From NCBI GenBank assembly GCA_964017155.1, contig OZ024854.1, positions 70,934,047 through 70,998,046 of the forward strand: a DNA stretch of 64,000 bases, read 5' to 3'. The first letter of the stretch is position 1. Every line of letters begins with the position of its first letter. Origin of the DNA: Oasisia sp. SBJ-2009 (lineage: Eukaryota; Annelida; Polychaeta; Sabellida; Siboglinidae). A program made the translations under genes and the position numbers. Below are positions 1-13,381 of this stretch, in pieces. The notes beneath the pieces were generated by a model. It saw only the letters and a list, made by a program, of their open reading frames with translations, had not been told where the DNA came from and did no database searches.

Positions 1-278
1 ACCTTCACGCGCACTCTCTCATAAAAGCACGTATACTCTCAATTTGTTTTCAGTATTTCACTATTTGGCACTTATGTACAAGTCGGACCCACCTCAATGT
101 TGCTATTATATCAGTATTTTTGCCAACATTTGATACTTGATTAAATTAATTCATTGAATTATAATCATCTTGCGCGTATTTATGTTTTATAAACAGCGCG
201 TCTTGGCAAACTTTTGAGGTCGAAAAGACAGCGCGATTTGTGCCAGTCGCAAGCGCAGCGGTCACTATTTCCCTATTT

Positions 279-445
279 GGCACTTATGTACAAGTCGGAC
301 CCACCTCAATGTTGCTATTATATCACTATTTTTGGCCAACATTTGATACTTGATTAAATTAATTCATTCAATTATAATCATCTTGCGCGTATTTATGTTT
401 TATAAACAGCGCGTCTTGGCAAACGTTTGGGGTCGAAAAGACAGC
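279..445. repeat. Left arm of the 422-bp palindromic core
   Basis: This arm pairs with the reverse complement of 535-700. Aligned by eye the two differ at about 20 of 167 positions plus one 1-base gap, so identity is roughly 85-90%. The outer end is GGCACTTATGTACAAGTCGG and the inner end is GTCGAAAAGACAGC. The same arrangement recurs in every full-length unit of both blocks. Confidence 0.93.
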
Positions 446-534
446 ACGATTTGTGCCAGTCGCACGCGCAACGGTGCATGTTTCTGCGCTGTGCATATGG
501 AATGAACGATAAACAGTTTGTTTATGCCGACCAC
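446..534. repeat. Loop of the palindromic core, with two small hairpins
   Basis: An 89-bp spacer between the long arms. It contains two short perfect hairpins. One is GCAC/GTGC around GATTT at 444-456, starting in the end of the arm. The other is ATAAAC/GTTTAT around AGTTT at 509-525. The spacer also contains a GTGCATG...GTGCATATG segment. Variant loops in the 505-bp units read GTTACTGCGCTGAGCATATG in place of the GTTTCTGCGCTGTGCATATG type. Confidence 0.85.
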
Positions 535-700
535 GCTGTCTTTTCGACCTCAAAAGTCTGCTAAGACGCGCTGTATATAAAACATTAATATGCGCAAGAT
601 GATTATAATTGATTGAATTAAAAACATCAAGTATCAAATGTTGGCAAAGATACAGTTATAATACCAAAATTGAGGTGGGCCCGACTTGTACATAAATGCC
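535..700. repeat. Right arm of the 422-bp palindromic core
   Basis: Inverted partner of 279-445. It begins GCTGTCTTTTCGACC and ends CGACTTGTACATAAATGCC. In most units this outer end has drifted to AAATGCC, GAATGTC or the like, whereas the other arm keeps the GGCAC/GTGCC form. The two ends are closest to symmetric in the edge units near 56-59 kb. Confidence 0.93.
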
Positions 701-1712
701 TACACTTGCGGGCGCGTACCTTCACGCGCACTCTCTCATAAAAGCACGTATACTCTCAATTTATTTTCAGTATTTCACTATTTGGCACTTATGTACAAGT
801 CGGACCCACCTCAATGTTGTTATTATATCAGTATTTTTGCCAACATTTGATACTTGATTAAATTAACTCATTGAATTATAATCATCTTGCGCGTATTTAT
901 GTTTTATAAACAGCGCGTCTTGGCAAACTTTTGAGGTCGAAAAGACAGCGCGATTTGTGTCAGTCGCAAGCGCAGCGGTCACTATTTCCCTATTTGGCAC
1001 TTATGTACAAGTCGGACCCACCTCAATGTTGCTATTATATCACTATTTTTGGCCAACATTTGATACTTGATTAAATTAATTCATTCAATTATAATCATCT
1101 TGCGCGTATTTATGTTTTATAAACAGCGCGTCTTGGCAAACGTTTGGGGTCGAAAAGACAGCACGATTTGTGCCAGTCGCACGCGCAGCGGTGCAGGTTT
1201 CTGCGCTGTGCATATGGAATGAGCGATAAACAGTTTGTTTATGCCGACCACGCTGTCTTTTCGACCTCAATAGTCTGCTAAGACGCGCTGTATATAAAAC
1301 ATTAATATGCGCAAGATGATTATAATTGATTGAATTAACAAAATCAAGTATCAAATATTGGCAAAGATACAGTTATAATACCAAAATTGAGGTGGGCCCG
1401 ACTTGTACATGAATGTCTACACTTGCGGGCGCGTACCTTCACGCGCACTCTCTCATAAAACACGTATACTCTCAATTTGTTTTCAGTATTTCACTATTTG
1501 GCACTTATGTACAAGTCGGACCCACCTCAATGTTGCTATTATATCACTATTTTTGGCCAACATTTGATACTTGATTAAATTAATTCATTCAATTATAATC
1601 ATCTTGCGCGTATTTATGTTTTATAAACAGCGCGTCTTGGCAAACTTTTGAGGTCGAAAAGACAGCGCGATTTGTGCCAGTCGCAAGCGCAGCGGTCACT
1701 ATTTCCCTATTT

Positions 1713-4700
1713 GGCACTTATGTACAAGTCGGACCCACCTCAATGTTGCTATTATATCACTATTTTTGGCCAACATTTGATACTTGATTAAATTAACTCA
1801 TTCAATTATAATCATCTTGCGCGTATTTATGTTTTATAAACAGCGCGTCTTGGCAAACGTTTGGGGTCGAAAAGACAGCACGATTTGTGCCAGTCGCACG
1901 CGCAGCGGTGCATGTTTCTGCGCTGTGCATATGGAATGAACGATAAACAGTTTGTTTATGCCGACCACGCTGTCTTTTCGACCTCAAAAGTCTGCTAAGA
2001 CGCGCTGTATATAAAACATTAATATGCGCAAGATGATTATAATTGATTGAATTAACAAAATCAAGTATCAAATATTGGCAAAGATACAGTTGTAATACAA
2101 ACATTGAGGTGGGCCCGACTTGTACATGAATGTCTACACTTGCGGGCGCGTACCTTCACGCGCACTCTCTCATTGAAGCACGTATACTCTCAATTTGTTT
2201 TCAGTATTTCACTATTTGGCACTTATGTACAAGTCGGACCCACCTCAATGTTGCTATTATATCAGTATTTTTGCCAACATTTGATACTTGATTAAATTAA
2301 TTCATTGAATTATAATCATCTTGCGCGTATTTATGTTTTATAAACAGCGCGTCTTGGCAAACTTTTGAGGTCGAAAAGACAGCGCGATTTGTGCCAGTCG
2401 CAAGCGCAGCGGTCACTATTTCCCTATTTGGCACTTATGTACAAGTCGGACCCACCTCAATGTTGCTATTATATCACTATTTTTGGCCAACATTTGATAC
2501 TTGATTAAATTAATTCATTCAATTATAATCATCTTGCGCGTATTTATGTTTTATAAACAGCGCGTCTTGGCAAACTTTTGAGGTCGAAAAGACAGCGCGA
2601 TTTGTGCCAGTCGCAAGCGCAGCGGTCACTATTTCCCTATTTGGCACTTATGTACAAGTCGGACCCACCTCAATGTTGCTATTATATCACTATTTTTGGC
2701 CAACATTTGATACTTGATTAAATTAACTCATTCAATTATAATCATCTTGCGCGTATTTATGTTTTATAAACAGCGCGTCTTGGCAAACGTTTGGGGTCGA
2801 AAAGACAGCACGATTTGTGCCAGTCGCACGCGCAGCGGTGCATGTTTCTGCGCTGTGCATATGGAATGAACGATAAACAGTTTGTTTATGCCGACCACGC
2901 TGTCTTTTCGACCTCAAAAGTCTGCTAAGACGCGCTGTATATAAAACATTAATATGCGCAAGATGATTATAATTGATTGAATTAACAAAATCAAGTATCA
3001 AATATTGGCAAAGATACAGTTGTAATACAAACATTGAGGTGGGCCCGACTTGTACATGAATGTCTACACTTGCGGGCGCGTACCTTCACGCGCACTCTCT
3101 CATTGAAGCACGTATACTCTCAATTTGTTTTCAGTATTTCACTATTTGGCACTTATGTACAAGTCGGACCCACCTCAATGTTGCTATTATATCACTATTT
3201 TTGGCCAACATTTGATACTTGATTAAATTAATTCATTCAATTATAATCATCTTGCGCGTATTTATGTTTTATAAACAGCGCGTCTTGGCAAACTTTTGAG
3301 GTCGAAAAGACAGCGCGATTTGTGCCAGTCGCAAGCGCAGCGGTCACTATTTCCCTATTTGGCACTTATGTACAAGTCGGACCCACCTCAATGTTGCTAT
3401 TATATCACTATTTTTGGCCAACATTTGATACTTGATTAAATTAACTCATTCAATTATAATCATCTTGCGCGTATTTATGTTTTATAAACAGCGCGTCTTG
3501 GCAAACGTTTGGGGTCGAAAAGACAGCACGATTTGTGCCAGTCGCACGCGCAGCGGTGCATGTTTCTGCGCTGTGCATATGGAATGAACGATAAACAGTT
3601 TGTTTATGCCGACCACGCTGTCTTTTCGACCTCAAAAGTCTGCTAAGACGCGCTGTATATAAAACATTAATATGCGCAAGATGATTATAATTGATTGAAT
3701 TAACAAAATCAAGTATCAAATATTGGCAAAGATACAGTTGTAATACAAACATTGAGGTGGGCCCGACTTGTACATGAATGTCTACACTTGCGGGCGCGTA
3801 CCTTCACGCGCACTCTCTCATTGAAGCACGTATACTCTCAATTTGTTTTCAGTATTTCACTATTTGGCACTTATGTACAAGTCGGACCCACCTCAATGTT
3901 GCTATTATATCAGTATTTTTGCCAACATTTGATACTTGATTAAATTAATTCATTGAATTATAATCATCTTGCGCGTATTTATGTTTTATAAACAGCGCGT
4001 CTTGGCAAACTTTTGAGGTCGAAAAGACAGCGCGATTTGTGCCAGTCGCAAGCGCAGCGGTCACTATTTCCCTATTTGGCACTTATGTACAAGTCGGACC
4101 CACCTCAATGTTGCTATTATATCACTATTTTTGGCCAACATTTGATACTTGATTAAATTAATTCATTCAATTATAATCATCTTGCGCGTATTTATGTTTT
4201 ATAAACAGCGCGTCTTGGCAAACTTTTGAGGTCGAAAAGACAGCGCGATTTGTGCCAGTCGCAAGCGCAGCGGTCACTATTTCCCTATTTGGCACTTATG
4301 TACAAGTCGGACCCACCTCAATGTTGCTATTATATCACTATTTTTGGCCAACATTTGATACTTGATTAAATTAACTCATTCAATTATAATCATCTTGCGC
4401 GTATTTATGTTTTATAAACAGCGCGTCTTGGCAAACGTTTGGGGTCGAAAAGACAGCACGATTTGTGCCAGTCGCACGCGCAGCGGTGCATGTTTCTGCG
4501 CTGTGCATATGGAATGAACGATAAACAGTTTGTTTATGCCGACCACGCTGTCTTTTCGACCTCAAAAGTCTGCTAAGACGCGCTGTATATAAAACATTAA
4601 TATGCGCAAGATGATTATAATTGATTGAATTAACAAAATCAAGTATCAAATATTGGCAAAGATACAGTTGTAATACAAACATTGAGGTGGGCCCGACTTG

Positions 4701-5220
4701 TACATGAATGTCTACACTTGCGGGCGCGTACCTTCACGCGCACTCTCTCATTGAAGCACGTATACTCTCAATTTGTTTTCAGTATTTCACTATTTGGCAC
4801 TTATGTACAAGTCGGACCCACCTCAATGTTGCTATTATATCAGTATTTTTGCCAACATTTGATACTTCATTAAATTAATTCATTGAATTATAATCATCTT
4901 GCGCGTATTTATGTTTTATAAACAGCGCGTCTTGGCAAACTTTTGAGGTCGAAAAGACAGCGCGATTTGTGCCAGTCGCAAGCGCAGCGATCACTATTTC
5001 CCTATTTGGCACTTATGTACAAGTCGGACCCACCTCAATGTTGCTATTATATCACTATTTTTGGCCAACATTTGATACTTTATTAAATTAATTCATTCAA
5101 TTATAATCATCTTGCGCGTATTTATGTTTTATAAACAGCGCGTCTTGGCAAACTTTTGAGGTCGAAAAGACAGCGCGATTTGTGCCAGTCGCAAGCGCAG
5201 CGGTCACTATTTCCCTATTT
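1713..5220 (-). repeat. 930/718-bp higher-order block
   Basis: Core spacings are 930 (1713), 718 (2643), 930 (3361) and 930 (4291). A 930-bp unit is core, linker and two successive 212/213-bp arm duplicates. The 1648-bp pair (930+718) repeats with nearly identical sequence. These units share private variants, for example CTCATTGAAGCACG in the linker instead of CTCATAAAAGCACG, and TAATACAAACATTGAGG at the arm end. The latter variant creates an ATG in front of the minus-strand frame, making it 100 codons long. Confidence 0.88.
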
Positions 5221-5461
5221 GGCACTTATGTACAAGTCGGACCCACCTCAATGTTGCTATTATATCACTATTTTTGGCCAACATTTGATACTTGATTAAA
5301 TTAACTCATTCAATTATAATCATCTTGCGCGTATTTATGTTTTATAAACAGCGCGTCTTGGCAAACGTTTGGGGTCGAAAAGACAGCACGATTTGTGCCA
5401 GTCGCACGCGCAGCGGTGCATGTTTCTGCGCTGTGCATATGGAATGAGCGATAAACAGTTT

Positions 5462-7200
5462 GTTTATGCCGACCGCGCTGTCTTTTCGACCTCAAAAGTC
5501 TGCTAAGACGCGCTATATATAAAACATTAATATGCGCAAGATGATTATAATTGATTGAATTAACAAAATCAAGTATCAGATGTTGGCAAAGATACAGTTA
5601 TAATACCAAAATTGAGGTGGGCCCGACTTGTACATAAATGCCTACACTTGCGGGCGCGTACCTTCACGCGCACTCTCTCATAAAAGCACGTATACTCTCA
5701 ATTTATTTTCAGTATTTCACTATTTGGCACTTATGTACAAGTCGGACCCACCTCAATGTTGTTATTATATCAGTATTTTTGCCAACATTTGATACTTGAT
5801 TAAATTAATTCATTGAATTATAATCATCTTGCGCGTATTTATGTTTTATAAACAGCGCGTCTTGGCAAACTTTTGAGGTCGAAAAGACAGCGCGATTTGT
5901 GCCAGTCGCAAGCGCAGCGGTCACTATTTCCCTATTTGGCACTTATGTACAAGTCGGACCCACCTCAATGTTGCTATTATATCACTATTTTTGGCCAACA
6001 TTTGATACTTGATTAAATTAATTCATTCAATTATAATCATCTTGCGCGTATTTATGTTTTATAAACAGCGCGTCTTGGCACACGTTTGGGGTCGAAAAGA
6101 CAGCACGATTTGTGCCAGTCACACGCGCAACGGTGCATGTTTCTGCGCTGTGCATATGGAATGAACGATAAACAATTTGTTTATGCCGACCACGCTGTCT
6201 TTTCGACCTCAAAAGTCTGCTAAGACGCGCTGTATATAAAACATTAATATGCGCAAGATGATTATAATTGATTGAATTAACAAAATCAAGTATCAAATAT
6301 TGGCAAAGATACAGTTATAATACCAAAATTGAGGTGGGCACGACTTGTACATAAATGCCTTCACTTGCGGGCGCGTACCTTCACGCGCACTCTCTCATAA
6401 AAGCACGTATACTCTCAATTTGTGTTCAGTATTTCACTATTTGGCACTTATGTATAAGTCGGACCCACCTCAATGTTGCTATTATATCAGTATTTTTGCC
6501 AACATTTGATACTTGATTAAATTAATTCATTCAATTATAATCATCTTGCGCGTATTTATGTTTTATAAACAGCGCGTCTTGGCAAACTTTTGAGGTCGAA
6601 AAGACAGCGCGACTTGTGCCAGTCGCAAGCGCAGCGGTGCATGTTACTGCGCTGAGCATATGATATGAGCGATGAACAGTTTGTTTATGTTGTTATTATA
6701 TCAGTATTTTTGCCAACATTTGATACTTGATTAAATTACTTCATTGAATTATAATCATGTTGCGCGTATTTATGTTTTATAAACAGCGCGTCTTGGCAAA
6801 CTTTTGAGGTCGAAAAGACAGCGCGATTTGTGCCAGTCGCAAGCGCAGCGGTCACTATTTCCCTATTTGGCACTTATGTACAAGTCGGACCCACCTCAAT
6901 GTTGCTATTATATCACTATTTTTGGCCAACATTTGATACTTGATTAAATTAATTCATTCAATTATAATCATCTTGCGCGTATTTATGTTTTATAAACAGC
7001 GCGTCTTGGCAAACGTTTGGGGTCGAAAAGACAGCACGATTTGTGCCAGTCGCACGCGCAACGGTGCATGTTTCTGCGCTGTGCATATGGAATGAACGAT
7101 AAACAGTTTGTTTATGCCGACCACGCTGTCTTTTCGACCTCAAAAGTCTGCTAAGACGCGCTGTATATAAAACATTAATATGCGCAAGATGATTATAATT
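5462..7200 (-). repeat. 4302-bp-offset duplication, first copy
   Basis: The segment matches about 9764-11502 at a constant offset of 4302 bp. Shared private marks are CAGATGTTGGC at 5577 and 9879, GCACACGTTTGGGG with the CACACGCGCAACGG loop variant, and the truncated unit. Outside these limits the copies stop sharing marks: the loop reads GATAAACAG versus GATGAACAG on the left, and AAAAACATC versus ACAAAATC on the right. Boundaries are accurate to roughly 50 bp. Confidence 0.8.
6443..6868 (-). repeat. Truncated recombinant unit (426 bp)
   Basis: The core starts normally at 6443 but breaks in the loop at TTTATG (ending 6689). It continues directly into the internal part of an arm duplicate, TTGTTATTATATCAG. 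The missing stretch runs from the loop through the whole right arm, the linker and the start of the duplicate. The two breakpoints share ATG (6687-6689), which fits deletion at a 3-bp microhomology or unequal exchange. Confidence 0.88.
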
Positions 7201-7354
7201 GATTGAATTAAAAACATCAAGTATCAAATGTTGGCAAAGATACAGTTATAATACAAAATTGAGGTGGGCCCGACTGGTACACAAATGCCTACACTTGCGG
7301 GCGCGTACCTTCACGCGCACTCTCTCATAAAAGCACGTATACTCTCAATTTAGT

Positions 7355-9876
7355 TTTCAGTATTTCACTATTTGGCACTTATGTACAAGTCGGACCCACC
7401 TCAATGTTGTTATTATATCAGTATTTTTGCCAACATTTGATACTTGATTAAATTACTTCATTGAATTATAATCATGTTGCGCGTATTTATGTTTTATAAA
7501 CAGCGCGTCTTGGCAAACTTTTGAGGTCGAAAAGACAGCGCGATTTGTGCCAGTCGCAAGCGCAGCGGTCACTATTTCCCTATTTGGCACTTATGTACAA
7601 GTCGGACCCACCTCAATGTTGCTATTATATCACTATTTTTGGCCAACATTTGATACTTGATTAAATTAATTCATTCAATTATAATCATCTTGCGCGTATT
7701 TATGTTTTATAAACAGCGCGTCTTGGCAAACGTTTGGGGTCGAAAAGACAGCTCGATTTGTGCCAGTCGCACGCGCAGCGGTGCATGTTTCTGCGCTGTG
7801 CATATGGAATGAACGATAAACAGTTTGTTTATTCCGACCGCGCTGTCTTTTCGACCTCAAAAGTCTGCTAAGACGCGCTATATATAAAACATTAATATGC
7901 GCAAGATGATTATAATTGATTGAATTAACAAAATCAAGTATCAAATGTTGGCAAAGATACAGTTATAATACCAAAATTGAGGTGGGCCCGACTTGTACAT
8001 AAATGCCTACACTTGCGGGCGCGTACCTTCACGCGCACTCTCTCATAAAAGCACGTATACTCTCAATTTATTTTCAGTATTTCACTATTTGGCACTTATG
8101 TACAAGTCGGACCCACCTCAATGTTGTTATTATATCAGTATTTTTGCCAACATTTGATACTTGATTACATTAATTCATTGAATTATAATCATCTTGCGCG
8201 TATTTATGTTTTATAAACAGCGCGTCTTGGCAAACTGTTGAGGTCGAAAAGACAGCGCGATTTGTGGCAGTCGCAAGCGCAGCGGTCACTATTTCCCTAT
8301 TTGGCACTTATGTACAAGTCGGACCCACCTCAATGTTGCTATTATATCAGTATTTTTGCCAACATTTGATACTTGACTAAATTAATTCATTCAATTATAA
8401 TCATCTTGCGCGTATTTATGTTTTATAAACAGCGCGTCTTGGCAAACTTTTCAGGTCGAAAAGACAGCGCGACTTGTGCCAGTCGCAAGCGCAGCGGTGC
8501 ATGTTACTGCGCTGAGCATATGATATGAGCGATGAACAGTTTGTTTATGCCGACCGCGCTGTCTTTTCGACCTCAAAAGTCTGCTAAGACGCGCTATATA
8601 TAAAACATTAATATGCGCAAGATGATTATAATTGATTGAATTAACAAAATCAAGTATCAAATGTTGGCAAAGATACAGTTATAATACCAAAATTGAGGTG
8701 GGCCCGACTTGTACATAAATGCCTACACTTGCGGGCGCGTACCTTCACGCGCACTCTCTCATAAAAGCACGTATACTCTCAATTTATTTTCAGTATTTCA
8801 CTATTTGGCACTTATGTACAAGTCGGACCCACCTCAATGTTGTTATTATATCAGTATTTTTGCCAACATTTGATACTTGATTAAATTAATTCATTGAATT
8901 ATAATCATTTTGCGCGTATTTATGTTTTATAAACAGCGCGTCTTGGCAAACTTTTGAGGTCGAAAAGATAGCGCGATTTGTGCCAGTCGCAAGCGCAGCG
9001 GTCACTATTTCCCTATTTGGCACTTATGTACAAGTCGGACCCACCTCAATGTTGCTATTATATCACTATTTTTGGCCAACATTTGATACTTGATTAAATT
9101 AATTCATTCAATTATAATCATCTTGCGCGTATTTATGTTTTATAAACAGCGCGTCTTGGCAAACGTTTGGGGTCGAAAAGACAGCACGATTTGTGCCAGT
9201 CGCAAGCGCAGCGGTGCATGTTTCTGCGCTGTGCATATGAAATGAGCGATAAACAGTTTGTTTATGCCGACCACGCTGTCTTTTCGACCTCAAAAGTCTG
9301 TTAAGACGCGCTGTATATAAAACATTAATATGCGCAAGATGATTACAATTGATTGAATTAACAAAATCAAGTATCAAATATTGGCAAAGATACAGTTATA
9401 ATACCAAAATTGAGGTGGGCACGACTTGTACATGAATGCCTTCACTTGCGGGCGCGTACCTTCACGCGCACTCTCTCATAAAAGCACGTATACTCTCAAT
9501 TTGTGTTCAGTATTTCACTATTTGGCACTAATGTATAAGTCGGACCCACCTCAATGTTGCTATTATATCAGTATTTTTGCCAACATTTGATACTTGATTA
9601 AATTAATTCATTCAATTATAATCATCTTGCGCGTATTTATGTTTTATAAACAGCGCGTCTTGGCAAACTTTTGAGGTCGAAAAGACAGCGCGACTTGTGC
9701 CAGTCGCAAGCGCAGCGGTGCATGTTACTGCGCTGAGCATATGATATGAGCGATGAACAGTTTGTTTATGCCGACCGCGCTGTCTTTTCGACCTCAAAAG
9801 TCTGCTAAGACGCGCTATATATAAAACATTAATATGCGCAAGATGATTATAATTGATTGAATTAACAAAATCAAGT
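7355..9876 (-). repeat. 6027-bp-offset duplication, first copy
   Basis: About 2.5 kb recurs at about 13382-15903 with a constant offset of 6027. Shared private marks are ATTACTTCATTG with ATCATGTTGCGCG, GACAGCTCG, TTTATTCCGACC, CAAACTGTTGAGG with GTGGCAGTC, CTTTTCAGGTCG, GTCTGTTAAGACG and GGCACTAATG. The copies differ just outside, for example AGATGTTGG versus AAATGTTGG at the right end. Confidence 0.87.
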
Positions 9877-10744
9877 ATCAGATGTTGGCAAAGATACAGT
9901 TATAATACCAAAATTGAGGTGGGCCCGACTTGTACATAAATGCCTACACTTGCGGGCGCGTACCTTCACGCGCACTCTCTCATAAAAGCACGTATACTCT
10001 CAATTTATTTTCAGTATTTCACTATTTGGCACTTATGTACAAGTCGGACCCACCTCAATGTTGTTATTATATCAGTATTTTTGCCAACATTTGATACTTG
10101 ATTAAATTAATTCATTGAATTATAATCATCTTGCGCGTATTTATGTTTTATAAACAGCGCGTCTTGGCAAACTTTTGAGGTCGAAAAGACAGCGCGATTT
10201 GTGCCAGTCGCAAGCGCAGCGGTCACTATTTCCCTATTTGGCACTTATGTACAAGTCGGACCCACCTCAATGTTGCTATTATATCACTATTTTTGGCCAA
10301 CATTTGATACTTGATTAAATTAATTCATTCAATTATAATCATCTTGCGCGTATTTATGTTTTATAAACAGCGCGTCTTGGCACACGTTTGGGGTCGAAAA
10401 GACAGCACGATTTGTGCCAGTCACACGCGCAACGGTGCATGTTTCTGCGCTGTGCATATGGAATGAACGATAAACAGTTTGTTTATGCCGACCACGCTGT
10501 CTTTTCGACCTCAAAAGTCTGCTAAGACGCGCTGTATATAAAACATTAATATGAGCAAGATGATTATAATTGATTGAATTAACAAAATCAAGTATCAAAT
10601 ATTCGCAAAGATACAGTTATAATACCAAAATTGAGGTGGGCACGACTTGTACATAAATGCCTTCACTTGCGGGCGCGTACCTTCACGCGCACTCTCTCAT
10701 AAAAGCACGTATACTCTCAATTTGTGTTCAGTATTTCACTATTT

Positions 10745-11170
10745 GGCACTTATGTATAAGTCGGACCCACCTCAATGTTGCTATTATATCAGTATTTTTG
10801 CCAACATTTGATACTTGATTAAATTAATTCATTCAATTATAATCATCTTGCGCGTATTTATGTTTTATAAACAGCGCGTCTTGGCAAACTTTTGAGGTCG
10901 AAAAGACAGCGCGACTTGTGCCAGTCGCAAGCGCAGCGGTGCATGTTACTGCGCTGAGCATATGATATGAGCGATGAACAGTTTGTTTATGTTGTTATTA
11001 TATCAGTATTTTTGCCAACATTTGATACTTGATTAAATTACTTCATTGAATTATAATCATGTTGCGCGTATTTATGTTTTATAAACAGCGCGTCTTGGCA
11101 AACTTTTGAGGTCGAAAAGACAGCGCGATTTGTGTCAGTCGCAAGCGCAGCGGTCACTATTTCCCTATTT
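10745..11170 (-). repeat. Second copy of the truncated recombinant unit
   Basis: It has the same breakpoint as the unit at 6443, with TTTATG joined to TTGTTATT at 10989-10991. It lies exactly 4302 bp away from that unit. The shared join means it was copied with its surroundings and did not arise twice. Confidence 0.88.
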
Positions 11171-13381
11171 GGCACTTATGTACAAGTCGGACCCACCTCA
11201 ATGTTGCTATTATATCACTATTTTTGGCCAACATTTGATACTTGATTAAATTAATTCATTCAATTATAATCATCTTGCGCGTATTTATGTTTTATAAACA
11301 GCGCGTCTTGGCAAACGTTTGGGGTCGAAAAGACAGCACGATTTGTGCCAATCGCACGCGCAACGGTGCATGTTTCTGCGCTGTGCATATGGAATGAACG
11401 ATAAACAGTTTGTTTATGCCGACCACGCTGTTTTTTCGACCTCAAAAGTCTGCTAAGACGCGCTGTATATAAAACATTAATATGCCCAAGATGATTATAA
11501 TTGATTGAATTAACAAAATCAAGTATCAAATATTGGCAAAGATACAGTTGTAATACCAACATTGAGGTGGGCCCGACTTGTACATGAATGTCTACACTTG
11601 CGGGCGCGTACCTTCACGCGCACTCTCTCATAAAAGCACGTATACTCTCAATTTGTGTTCAGTATTTCACTATTTGGCACTTATGTACAAGTCGGACCCA
11701 CCTCAATGTTGCTATTATATCAGTATTTTTGCCAACATTTGATACTTGATTAAATTAATTCATTCAATTATAATCATCTTGCGCGTATTTATGTTTTATA
11801 AACAGCGCGTCTTGGCAAACTTTTGAGGTCGAAAAGACAGCGCGACTTGTGCCAGTCGCAAGCGCAGCGGTGCATGTTACTGCGCTGAACATATGATATG
11901 AGCGATGAACAGTTTGTTTATGCCGACCGCGCTGTCTTTTCGACCTCAAAAGTCTGCTAAGACGCGCTATATATAAAACATTAATATGCGCAAGATGATT
12001 ATAATTGATTGAATTAACAAAATCAAGTATCAAATGTTGGCAAAGATACAGTTATAATACCAAAATTGAGGTGGGCCCGACTTGTACACAAATGCCTACA
12101 CTTGCGGGCGCGTACCTTCACGCGCACTCTCACATAAAAGCACGTATACTCTCAATTTATTTTCAGTATTTCACTATTTGGCACTGATGTACAAGTCGGA
12201 CCCACCTCAATGTTGTTATTATATCAGTATTTTTGCCAACATTTGATACTTGATTAAATTAATTCATTGAATTATAATCATTTTGCGCGTATTTATGTTT
12301 TATAAACAGCGCGTCTTGGCAAACTTTTGAGGTCGAAAAGACAGCGCGATTTGTGCCAGTCGCAAGCGCAGCGGTCAATATTTCCCTATTTGGCACTTAT
12401 GTACAAGTCGGACCCACCTCAATGTTGCTATTATATCACTATTTTTGGCCAACATTTGATACTTGATTAAATTAATTCATTCAATTATAATCATCTTGCG
12501 CGTATTTATGTTTTATAAACAGCGCGTCTTGGCAAACGTTTGGGGTCGAAAAGACAGCACGATTTGTGCCAGTCGCAAGCGCAGCAGTGCATGTTTCTGC
12601 GCTGTGCATATGAAATGAGCGATAAACAGTTTGTTTATGCCGACCACGCTGTCTTTTCGACCTCAAAAGTCTGCTAAGACGCGCTGTATATAAAACATTA
12701 ACATGCGCAAGATGATTATAATTGATTGAATTAACAAAATCAAGTATCAAATATTGGCAAAGATACAGTTATAATACCAAAATTGAGGTGGGCACGACTT
12801 GTACATGAATGCCTTCACTTGCGGGCGCGTACCTTCACGCGCACTCTCTCATAAAAGCACGTATACTCTCAATTTGTGTTCAGTATTTCACTATTTGGCA
12901 CTGATGTATAAGTCGGACCCACCTCAATGTTGCTATTATATCAGTATTTTTGCCAACATTTGATACTTGATTAAATTAATTCATTCAATTATAATCATCT
13001 TGCGCGTATTTATGTTTTATAAACAGCGCGTCTTGGCAAACTTTTGAGGTCGAAAAGACAGCGCGACTTGTGCCAGTCGCAAGCGCAGCGGTGCATGTTA
13101 CTGCGCTGAGCATATGATATGAGCGATGAACCGTTTGTTTATGCCGACCGCGCTGTCTTTTCGACCTCAAAAGTCTGCTAAGACGCGCTATATATAAAAC
13201 ATTAATATGCGCAAGATGATTATAATTGATTGAATTAACAAAATCAAGTATCAAATGTTGGCAAAGATACAGTTATAATACCAAAATTGATGTGGGCCCG
13301 ACTTGTACATAAATGCCTACACTTGCGGGCGCGTACCTTCACGCGCACTCTCTCATAAAAGCACGTATACTCTCAATTTAT

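Larger units (their letters stand above)
279..995 (-). repeat. Reference 717-bp unit of the left block
   Basis: This unit defines the parts used elsewhere. The palindromic core is 279-700 (422 bp), the linker is 701-783 (83 bp) and the arm duplicate is 784-995 (212 bp). The arm duplicate repeats the core's left arm and the first part of the loop up to GCAGCGGT. It then ends in CACTATTTCCCTATTT, which resembles the CACTATTT tail of the linker. Core plus linker alone gives 505 bp, the spacing seen in units without the duplicate. The next unit starts at 996 with the same parts. Confidence 0.95.
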
